Source of the DNA: Pirellulaceae bacterium
Lineage (GTDB): Bacteria > Planctomycetota > Planctomycetia > Pirellulales > Pirellulaceae
DNA: 64,000 bases
Assembly: GCA_020852965.1 (NCBI GenBank)
Contig: JADYZV010000046.1
Location: 62,001 to 126,000, forward strand
Direction of reading: 5' to 3'
In this document: piece by piece, positions 55,905-63,151 of the stretch
Numbering within the stretch: the stretch's first letter is position 1
Layout of the letters: every line of letters starts with the position of its first letter
Translations under genes and position numbers: made by a program
The notes under the pieces: model-generated
What the model was told of the DNA's origin: nothing
What the model saw: only the letters and a program-made list of their open reading frames with translations
The model's database searches: none

Positions 55905-58043
55905 ATGAAACACTTCATCGCTCTATGCGTTCTACTGTGCGTTACGGTGACGGCTTTGGCCGCCGACATCCGCGATCAGCCGCTCAAGGATTTGGACGGC
56001 TATTTTCCTTTCAATCCACCGGATTCGCTCGACCAATGGGAGTCTCGGAAGGCGTATGTGCAGCGGCAAATTTTGGTGGCGACCGGTCTCTGGCCGATGC
56101 CGACGAAGACTCCTCTCAATCCGGTGGTTCACGGCAAGATCGAGGGGGATGGATACACGGTTGAGAAGGTCTATTTCGAGAGTGCTCCCGGTTTCTTCGT
56201 CACGGGCAACCTATACCGCCCGACCAACATCCAGGGCAGAGTGCCGGGAGTCCTGTTCGCGCACGGGCACCGCAAGGATGCGCGTTTTCATTTGACGCCC
56301 GAGGAGACGCTGCGCAATCAAATCGCCGACGGTGCGGAGCGGTTTGAGAGGGCTGGTCGCAGCACTTACCAATCGCAATGTCGACAACTGGCCAAGATGG
56401 GCTGCGTGGTATGGCAGTGGGACATGCTCGGCGATTCCGATTCGATTCAGTTTTCGCGTGAGCTTGTCCATGGTTTTGCGAAACAGCGGCCGGAGATGAA
56501 TACGACTCAGGGCTGGGGGTTGTTCAGTCCACAGGCTGAGTCGCATTGTCAGAACGTCATGGGCTTGCAAACACTCAATGCCGTCCGTGGGCTCGATTTT
56601 CTGCTCAGCCTGCCGGAGGTCGATCCACAACGTGTCGCCGTCACCGGCGCGAGCGGCGGCGGTACCCAGACGATGATTTTGGCGGCGATCGACGACCGCA
56701 TCAAACTCTCCTTCCCGGTTGTCATGGTCAGCACGTCCATGCAGGGTGGATGCACCTGCGAGAACGCGAGCTTATTGCGCGTGAATACGGGCAATGTCGA
56801 GTTCGCCGCTTTGTCCGCACCGAAGCCCCAAGGTATGAACTCTGCACACGACTGGACCAAGGAGATGGCCACCAAGGGCTTCCCCGAGTTGCTGCGGCTC
56901 TACGCGGCTTACGGCAAGCCGGATAACGTCATTCTGAAACGGGGCGAGCACTTCCCGCACAACTACAATGCCGTAACTCGCTCCGCCTTCTATACGTTCC
57001 TGAATAAGCATTTCAAGCTCGGTTCCCAGGCGCCCGTGATCGAGCAGGATTTCGATCCACTGCCGCGCGAGCAGCTCACGGTTTGGGACGACCAGCATCC
57101 CGCGCCACAGGCCGCCGATCCGAATTTCGAGCGTAAGTTGCTTACATGGTTTACCGAGGACGCCGAGCGGCAACTTCGGGCTGCTGCAGCCACACCCGAG
57201 GGCTTGGAAAACGTCATCCGCCCGGCCGCGGAGGTGCTCATCGGTCGCACCTACGACGAAGCGGGTGACGTGCAGTGGACGCTGCATGACGAGCAGGATC
57301 GCGGCGACTACGTGAAACGAAACGGGACGTTGCTCAACAAGTCCCACGACGAGGAAGTGAACGTCGTCTGGTTGTGTCCCAAGCAATGGAATGGCCGCGT
57401 CGTCATCTGGCTCGATGATCTGGGCCAGGCGGCAGTTTGCAATGACGACGACAGCGTGAACTCTCAAGTTAGAGAACTGGTTCAAGCGGGCACTGCCGTG
57501 CTGGGCGCCGATCTGTACCGTCAGGATGGCGAACCGGTCGAGCAGGCTCGCGTCGTTGACAATCCTCGCGAATTTGCAGGCTACACGTTCGGTTACAACC
57601 ATGCGTTGTTTGCCCAACGCACGCACGATGTGCTGAGCCTTGTGAGTTTCCTCCGCCACGCGAAAGAAGGGCCATGTCCAAATCCAGATCTAAAAGCCAT
57701 TGCCATTGCCGGGTGGCACGGCACTGGCCCCATCGTTGCTGCTGCAGGCGGGCTGGCCGGCGATGCCATTGACCGCATCGCGATCGACACTCAAGGATTT
57801 CGCTTCGGCCAACTGCTCGACTATCGCGATCCGATGTTCTTGCCTGGTGGAGCGAAGTATCTCGATCTGCCCGGCCTGATCGCACTGCGGGCTCCACGTC
57901 CACTTTGGCTGGCCGGCGAGGAGCAAGAGCCTGAGATTATCACCGCTGCCTACCACGCCGCTTCCCTGCCCGATCGACTGACCACCTTTACCGGCGAGCC
58001 CGCACAACAGCAATCTGCGGCCAGGCAGTGGCTGCTGGAGTAG
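55905..58043 (+). CDS. secreted acetylxylan-esterase-like alpha/beta hydrolase
   Basis: 712 residues from ATG 55905. Signal peptide at 1-20 (FIALCVLLCVTVTALAA). The N-terminal domain has RVPGVLFAHGHRKDARFHL, then QLAKMGCVVWQWDMLGDSDS and the nucleophile elbow VAVTGASGGGTQT with Ser250, as in acetylxylan esterases (AXE1/CE7-like). ILKRGEHFPHNYN supplies a likely catalytic His region. The C-terminal 300 residues contain a second, weaker hydrolase-like half (VIWLDDLGQAAVC, LVSFLRHAKEG, IAIAGWHGTGP). It likely removes acyl groups from plant or algal polysaccharide. The ceramidase-like gene follows after 157 bp. Confidence 0.82.
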   Translation: MKHFIALCVLLCVTVTALAADIRDQPLKDLDGYFPFNPPDSLDQWESRKAYVQRQILVATGLWPMPTKTPLNPVVHGKIEGDGYTVEKVYFESAPGFFVTGNLYRPTNIQGRVPGVLFAHGHRKDARFHLTPEETLRNQIADGAERFERAGRSTYQSQCRQLAKMGCVVWQWDMLGDSDSIQFSRELVHGFAKQRPEMNTTQGWGLFSPQAESHCQNVMGLQTLNAVRGLDFLLSLPEVDPQRVAVTGASGGGTQTMILAAIDDRIKLSFPVVMVSTSMQGGCTCENASLLRVNTGNVEFAALSAPKPQGMNSAHDWTKEMATKGFPELLRLYAAYGKPDNVILKRGEHFPHNYNAVTRSAFYTFLNKHFKLGSQAPVIEQDFDPLPREQLTVWDDQHPAPQAADPNFERKLLTWFTEDAERQLRAAAATPEGLENVIRPAAEVLIGRTYDEAGDVQWTLHDEQDRGDYVKRNGTLLNKSHDEEVNVVWLCPKQWNGRVVIWLDDLGQAAVCNDDDSVNSQVRELVQAGTAVLGADLYRQDGEPVEQARVVDNPREFAGYTFGYNHALFAQRTHDVLSLVSFLRHAKEGPCPNPDLKAIAIAGWHGTGPIVAAAGGLAGDAIDRIAIDTQGFRFGQLLDYRDPMFLPGGAKYLDLPGLIALRAPRPLWLAGEEQEPEIITAAYHAASLPDRLTTFTGEPAQQQSAARQWLLE

Positions 58044-58061
58044 GCACCGACGGAACATTGA

Positions 58062-58117
58062 GTGGCGTAGTTTTCCAACTTGCGATTCAGGAAGCGCAAG
58101 CTAGGGGCCTACGCCAC
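58062..58117. repeat. two-tier palindrome between esterase and ceramidase genes
   Basis: GTGGCGTAG (58062-58070) pairs with CTACGCCAC (58109-58117), and inside, CTTGCG pairs with CGCAAG. A shorter relative (GTGGCGTAAGATTTCAGCTT) lies near 27755. Confidence 0.6.
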
Positions 58118-58200
58118 GCGAAGAAACAGACTGAGTCATTGTCCTCAGCTTCACGGGTGGCTATTTCCTGCATAAGCAAGCATCTCAAGGAGAAAAAGAT

Positions 58201-59661
58201 ATGTGCCGAATCACATGGTTGGCATTGGCCCTGGCAGCAACTTCGTTGCCGATCGCTTCGGCCGCGGAAACAACGGACCAGAAACCGCTCCAGAATCCGC
58301 TTCTGGCCGGAGCGGCGACCGCCAATATTACCCCCTGGTTAGGCGATGGCCTGGTCGGTAACTTCGGCACCCCACCCCCTGCTAAGTACGTCCACGACGA
58401 ACTGCACGTGCGGTGCTTTGTGCTGGACGACGGCGAGACGCGTATCGCGCTGGTCGTTATCGACAACATCGGCATCAACCGCGAAGTGTTGGACGAGGCC
58501 AAAAGGCAGGTGACTGAGGCGACCGGTTTGCCGGCGGATCGAATGCTCATGTCCTGCACGCATACGCATTCGTCGGTGAGTACGCGTGGGAAGAATTCAG
58601 ACCAGCCTGAACAGGAATTCACTGAGTACCAGCAATTCGTCGCCCATCGAATTGCCGACGGAGTGCAAAATGCGATTTACAACCTCCAGCCGGCCAGGGT
58701 GGCCTGGGGCACCGTCGACCTGCCCGGACAAGTATTCTGCCGGCGCTGGTTATTGCAACCCGGCAGCGCGGTGTACAACCCATTCGGAGAACTGGAGCAG
58801 GTCAAGATGAATCCTGGGAGGCGTCCCGATCTGCTGGAGCCCGCCAGTCCTGTCGATCCCCAGATTGCGTTTCTAGCGATCGAGACACTCGATGGCCGCC
58901 CTCTGGGGTTGTTGGCCAACTACTCGTTGCACTACGTGGGCGGGGTTGGACCCAATGACATCTCCGCCGATTACTTTGCTGTGTTTTGCGATCGAATCCA
59001 GGAGTTGTTGACCGCCGATCGGTTAGATCCGCCCTTTGTGGCCGCCATGAGCAACGGTACCAGCGGCAATGTCAACAATAACGACTACTCGAAGCCCTAC
59101 GTGCGGCACAAGCCGTACGAAAAAATCCGCTTGGTCGCCGACCAATGCGCCCAGGCAGTACGCGGAGAGTATGGGAAACTTGTATGGCACGACCGCGTGC
59201 CGCTGGACATGCGGCAGCAGGAACTAGAATTGGGCGCACGCAAGCCTACAGCCGCGCAGCTCGAACACGCCAAGAAGGTCCTGGCCGATCCAGATCCCGA
59301 TCGAAAAGATGAGTTTCCACACGAGCGGAACTACGCCCAAAGAGCAGTTCGCATGCAGGAGTCGCCCGACAAGGTGAGCATCATACTTCAAGCGGTGCGA
59401 ATCGGCGAATTGGGAATTTCTGCCATCCCCTTCGAGGTGTTCACCGAAACCGGCCTGGAGCTAAAGGCCTCCAATCCCTTCCAGCCGAGTTTCACGATGG
59501 AACTGGCCAACGGCAGCAATGGCTATCTGCCCACACCCGAGCAGCACCGACTTGGGGGCTACGAGACTTGGCTGGGCACCAACAGGGTAGAAGTACAGGC
59601 CACGGTCAAGATCGTCGATGTTCTGCAGAAGATGTTCGCGGAGCTGGCCGAAACACCCTAA
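58201..59661 (+). CDS. neutral/alkaline ceramidase-like secreted hydrolase
   Basis: 486 residues. Signal peptide at 1-21 (ITWLALALAATSLPIASA). AGAATANITPWLGDGLVG is the usual start of the neutral ceramidase N-domain, followed by MSCTHTHSSVSTRG (zinc His pair), LLANYSLHYVGG (third His) and AMSNGTSGNVNNND (the Ser-containing loop, in ceramidases NxGDVSPN). In planctomycetes this family is large and its substrates are probably not ceramide. It begins 157 bp after the esterase, forming a likely two-gene transcript, and its 3' end meets a truncated nuclease gene. Confidence 0.85.
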   Translation: MCRITWLALALAATSLPIASAAETTDQKPLQNPLLAGAATANITPWLGDGLVGNFGTPPPAKYVHDELHVRCFVLDDGETRIALVVIDNIGINREVLDEAKRQVTEATGLPADRMLMSCTHTHSSVSTRGKNSDQPEQEFTEYQQFVAHRIADGVQNAIYNLQPARVAWGTVDLPGQVFCRRWLLQPGSAVYNPFGELEQVKMNPGRRPDLLEPASPVDPQIAFLAIETLDGRPLGLLANYSLHYVGGVGPNDISADYFAVFCDRIQELLTADRLDPPFVAAMSNGTSGNVNNNDYSKPYVRHKPYEKIRLVADQCAQAVRGEYGKLVWHDRVPLDMRQQELELGARKPTAAQLEHAKKVLADPDPDRKDEFPHERNYAQRAVRMQESPDKVSIILQAVRIGELGISAIPFEVFTETGLELKASNPFQPSFTMELANGSNGYLPTPEQHRLGGYETWLGTNRVEVQATVKIVDVLQKMFAELAETP

Positions 59662-59662
59662 A

Positions 59663-60301
59663 GCTAGCTTTCCACATCGCAACGGAGTTGTGCGCAACGG
59701 CGGAACCGGCCTGATGCTTTGGAGTCGCATCCCGCTGGTGAATAGCCAAATTCGCTACCTCGTCTCCAACTCGCGTCCCTCCATCTTTGCTCAGGTAAAG
59801 CTGGACGACTATGGGGTGCTCAATTACGTTGGGCTTCACCCACTGCCGCCCGGATTGCCGGTTGACGACGACGCAGGCCGGCACGATAGTCGCATTCGCG
59901 AGGCGGAGTTGATGCTGGTGGCGGAAATGGTGGCTGATCAACCCGATGCGACTTGGATTGTGTCCGGAGATTTCAACGATGTTGCCTGGAGTCATACGAC
60001 TCAGATGTTTCAAAGAATCAGTGGACTAAAAGATCCACGGGTCGGACGCGGCTTTTACAATACCTACCACGCGATGTATCCCTGGCTGCGTTTTCCGATC
60101 GACCAGGTATTCATATCCTCAAACGGCAGTATTGCGGAAATGGGCAGATTTCATCCGGCCGGTTCCGATCATTTCGCAATCACCGCAGCGATCAAGTTTG
60201 CGCATCAGCCGATGGCGTATCCCACCGCTAGCTCAGCCGACATGAGGCAAGCGGAAGAGATGATTGAGGCTGGAAGGGAAGATGCACATCAGCATAAGTA
60301 G
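59663..60301 (+). pseudogene. 5'-truncated endonuclease/exonuclease/phosphatase family gene
   Basis: The readable protein starts abruptly at FPHRNGVVRNGGTGLMLWSRIPLVNSQIRYLVSNSRPSIFAQVKL and then has LHPLPPGLPV, VSGDFNDVAWSHTT, GFYNTYHAMYPWLRFPIDQVF and AGSDHFAI, the C-terminal two-thirds of an EEP fold. The N-terminal part with the first metal ligands (Asn and Glu) and the membrane segments of this family is missing. No ribosome site precedes it and the start overlaps the end of the ceramidase gene, so it is probably a remnant. Confidence 0.72.
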
Positions 60302-60559
60302 TCAAAGCAGGGAGGCCCTAGTGTTTTTGCTTTCAAAGCCGGTCGACGGCAACCATCTTGGTTGGGTACAATGTAACTATCGTGGGAGCTTTCCCTTGCG
60401 CACGGATTTCTATCTGTGGAGGTCAAGGACTTGGTTCAACCTCATATCGCATCAGCTATCGCATCAGCGAATTTTTTGCTCTTCACACTACTGTCGAATG
60501 CAACCGAGGATGTCGGCAAGTATGCAGTTCGCCATACCCCATCTCCGATTGAGTACCGT

Positions 60560-62137
60560 GTGAGCGAACGACGACAAACCGATGATGCTGACAACGGTAG
60601 GAACGTGATATCCTACCGATGCTCTTGCGGCGCCGAGGTTTTAATATCCCACCAGAGCGAGGGGTGGTGTGCCAGCTGCGGTCAACAGACGGCATTTCGG
60701 GATTTGAATGCGACCCAGACGCTATCGTTCGGCGACGATATCGATCGTGACACTTCGTTCTCGGTTGCGAACAGCCCCGATCGTTCGGGAGAGGAGCTTG
60801 GGCATTTTCGCCTGTTGTCGAAAATTGGCCATGGAGGTATGGGAGCCGTCTATCGCGCGATGGATCAATCGCTTGAGCGGCTGGTGGCAGTCAAGGTGAT
60901 GCGCGCCGCTGGTCAAGGAGCGGATGGCTCGCTCGAGCAAGTGCAAAAACTGCTGCATGAAGCGGTCGTGCAAGCCCGCTTGAATCATCCCAACGTAGTG
61001 ACGATTTACTACGTTGGACGCAACGATGAAGAACCTTTTTTTGCGATGGAGTTGTTAGCCGGACCGACGCTGGGCCATTTGATCCGCGAAGACCAATTGC
61101 CATTCAATGCGGTGATCAGTTACGCGCAGCAAGTAGTTGCCGCACTCAAGCAAGCCAGCTTATTGGGATTGGTGCACGGGGATATTAAGCCCGGAAATCT
61201 AATTCTGGCTGACAAAGAAACAGTGAAGCTCTGTGACTTTGGGTCGGCAAAGACCGAACAGTGTGTTCCTGCGCAAGTGATTAGCGGTACCTTATGCTAC
61301 ATGGCGCCCGAGTTGGCGACGGGCACGGAGCCGAGTATCCACAGCGATATGTACTCGCTCGGCGTGACATTGTTCGAGCTCACCTTTGGCCGGAGACCCT
61401 TTACGGTAACTGGCACAACGCTTCAAGAACAAATCCGCAGCCAACGTATCGCCAAAATTGAGTTCCCTACTAAATGGCCCGCCAAAGTGCCCGAGCGTTG
61501 GAAAGAACTCCTGACGCGCTTGCTAGCGCCCGAGCCAGAGGGTCGCTTTCCCAGCTACGAGACATTTGAAGCCGCCTTGCAGGAGCTCTCGCCGATGGGT
61601 TTCACGAATGCGGGACTACTCAGTCGCAGCATGGCGTTTGCGGTCGACTTGGCCTGTGCGGGACTATTGATGGCACCTTTCATTTTGCCCGGTCAGTTCG
61701 AAGGGCAAATCTCGGCTCAGATAGCAGCGGTAGGGCAGGCGGGAGAAGAACTTTCAGCGTACCTACTAAAAATTTTCGGTCGCATGGGAGTAATTGGCAT
61801 TCTGGCACCCATCGTCCCCGCTATTGCGACCTGGATCGACTGGAAGGGATGGAGGACTCCTGGTCGATATATGTTTCAGTTGCGAGTCGTCGATCCCCAT
61901 GGTCTCAAACTTGGCAGACGGAAACGAGTGCTCAGAGGCTTGATGCGCAATACTCCGATTTGGGTGACAGCTTTTATCGCCGCCGTGCTTGGTTTGCAAA
62001 TGGATATGTTCGCGCTGATGCTGTCGCCTTTGGACGAAATCGTTCTCTTGATCGACACGATTCCAGTGCTGGGACTAAAGCGTCAAGCGCTGCACGATCG
62101 CTTGTTTGGTAGCCATGTTGTGTTGGACACCAAATAG
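60560..62137 (+). CDS. Ser/Thr protein kinase fused to RDD membrane domain
   Basis: 525 residues if the GTG at 60560 is used; the frame is open to a GTG at 60416 and no ATG is available. Residues 20-40 are a zinc ribbon (YRCSCGAEV...WCASCGQQT; Cys 21, 23, 37, 40). The kinase domain spans about 80-345: glycine loop KIGHGGMGAVYRA, VAVKVM (Lys112), catalytic loop HGDIKPGN (206-213, Gly in place of Arg of HRD), DFG at 226-228 and CYMAPEL. It has no transmembrane helix after the kinase until the C-terminal RDD domain (about 357-525) with helices such as MAFAVDLACAGLLMAPFIL, VIGILAPIVPAIATWIDWKGWRTPGRYMFQLRVVDP and LHDRLFGSHVV. It anchors a non-RD kinase to the membrane; substrates unknown. Confidence 0.88.
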   Translation: MSERRQTDDADNGRNVISYRCSCGAEVLISHQSEGWCASCGQQTAFRDLNATQTLSFGDDIDRDTSFSVANSPDRSGEELGHFRLLSKIGHGGMGAVYRAMDQSLERLVAVKVMRAAGQGADGSLEQVQKLLHEAVVQARLNHPNVVTIYYVGRNDEEPFFAMELLAGPTLGHLIREDQLPFNAVISYAQQVVAALKQASLLGLVHGDIKPGNLILADKETVKLCDFGSAKTEQCVPAQVISGTLCYMAPELATGTEPSIHSDMYSLGVTLFELTFGRRPFTVTGTTLQEQIRSQRIAKIEFPTKWPAKVPERWKELLTRLLAPEPEGRFPSYETFEAALQELSPMGFTNAGLLSRSMAFAVDLACAGLLMAPFILPGQFEGQISAQIAAVGQAGEELSAYLLKIFGRMGVIGILAPIVPAIATWIDWKGWRTPGRYMFQLRVVDPHGLKLGRRKRVLRGLMRNTPIWVTAFIAAVLGLQMDMFALMLSPLDEIVLLIDTIPVLGLKRQALHDRLFGSHVVLDTK

Positions 62138-62153
62138 TGATCATTATGGTAAG

Positions 62154-62507
62154 TCATTGAGGAAGCTCGGGTAGCTCAAACAGTGGTCGGATCTCGACGG
62201 TGCCCTTCTTGGCAGGCGGTATTCGCGCGGCGATGGCGATTGCCTCGTCCAGATTGTCCACGTCGACGATGTAATAACCTCCGAGCTGTTCAGTCGTCTC
62301 GGCAAACGGCCCGTCAGTTATCTGTCGCATGCCATCGCGGACTCGGACGCTCGTGGCGGTTTCGACGGAGTGAAGTGGCGAGGAGGCGATCCATTTGCCT
62401 TGAGCTTCAAGTTCTTTGCAAATGCCCATCGATTCGATCATGCACGATTGGCGTTCATCGTCCGTCCACGACGATTCGGCACCATAGATCAGTAACATAT
62501 ACTTCAT
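62154..62507 (-). CDS. YCII/DGPF domain protein
   Basis: 117 residues. MKYMLLIYGAESSWTDDERQ, the conserved His-containing loop (SSPLHSVETATSVRVRDG) and DGPFAETTEQLGGYYIVDVDNLDEAIAIAARIPPAKKGTVEIRPLFE identify the YciI-related DGPF family, small dimeric ferredoxin-like proteins often found beside ECF sigma factors and glyoxalases. Here the upstream neighbour is a truncated VOC gene 18 bp away. The gene ends 16 bp from the convergent kinase gene. Function unproven. Confidence 0.9.
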   Translation of the reverse strand: MKYMLLIYGAESSWTDDERQSCMIESMGICKELEAQGKWIASSPLHSVETATSVRVRDGMRQITDGPFAETTEQLGGYYIVDVDNLDEAIAIAARIPPAKKGTVEIRPLFELPELPQ

Positions 62508-62525
62508 AGTTTGTATCCACCTATC

Positions 62526-62801
62526 TCAGTTCGCCTTTTCACTGGGAGGCATTGCCGACATGTCCATCCACATCATTTCCCAAACGTGGCCGTCCAAGTC
62601 GGCTAGGTTGCGGTTATACATAAATCCGTAATCTTGCATTGCGTTGATGTCGGCGGTGCCGCCGTGCTTGGCTGCCAAGTCGTTCAACTTGCCAACTACT
62701 TCCCGCCCCTCGCAGGACAAGCACAGCATCACTTCGCTCGATGTCGTTGGCGGAATGGGACGGGTGGTGAAAGTGCGCCACTTGTCGTGAGTGAGTAACA
62801 T
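62526..62801 (-). pseudogene. N-terminally truncated VOC (glyoxalase-like) gene
   Basis: The frame MLLTHDKWRTFTTRPIPPTTSSEVMLCLSCEGREVVGKL...DYGFMYNRNLADLDGHVWEMMWMDMSAMP is the C-terminal half of a VOC protein of the PhnB/glyoxalase group (compare VMLLTHDKFREF and DPDGHIWEVMWMDP in the family). The N-terminal ~60 residues, with the first metal ligand, are missing. Directly upstream the DNA becomes a piece of a Gfo/Idh gene, so the break is an insertion or deletion junction near 62800. The open frame into the Gfo/Idh piece (to 62978) encodes no VOC residues. Confidence 0.78.
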
Positions 62802-62937
62802 CGATCGACGGAACGGCTGCGATCCGCCATGGAATTTGTGGAAACCGGAGCACTCGGCCGCTGTGTGGTCGCCAAGGCATGGGAAAGCAGCAAGCAGGAA
62901 AACTCGGCTTTCCTTCGGACGGCACGCCGTCGAATTC
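62798..62937 (+). pseudogene. fragment of a Gfo/Idh/MocA oxidoreductase gene
   Basis: The plus-strand stretch starting AACATCGATCGACGGAACGG aligns with 51138-51278 of the Gfo/Idh gene at 50653-51993, including GAATTTGTGGAAACCGGAGC and GCCAAGGCATGGGAAAGCA exactly. One base is missing (after GGAAAAC), which breaks the frame. It encodes a relic of HRSTERLxSAxEFVETGALGR. Confidence 0.8.
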
Positions 62938-63072
62938 ACGAATGCACCGCGCTGTGCTAAATCGACTTGTCTCTCCACTGGACATGCATTGGCAAGCTAC
63001 TCCCAGACTACAATTAATTCATTTGCGTCGAATGTGACTGGTCCCCCAAGGTTTCCGCTTGGTGCGGACTGT

Positions 63073-63150
63073 GGGGAGGGCCAAAGCGGTGATGAATCCC
63101 CGCACTCCAAAAGAAGAGGCCAAAGCGGTGATGAATCCCCGCACTCCAAA
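63073..63150. repeat. GGAGTGCGGGGATT repeat, two tandem copies (C)
   Basis: CCAAAGCGGTGATGAATCCC then CGCACTCCAAA occurs twice (63073-63111 and 63116-63150). The same element is at 52304-52339 and, inverted, at 42942-42978. It ends just before the stop codon of the LRR gene. Confidence 0.75.
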
Positions 63151-63151
63151 A

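Noticed and set aside
62802-62978. N-terminal extension of the truncated VOC frame
   Set aside because: The codons are antisense to a Gfo/Idh fragment and bear no resemblance to VOC proteins.
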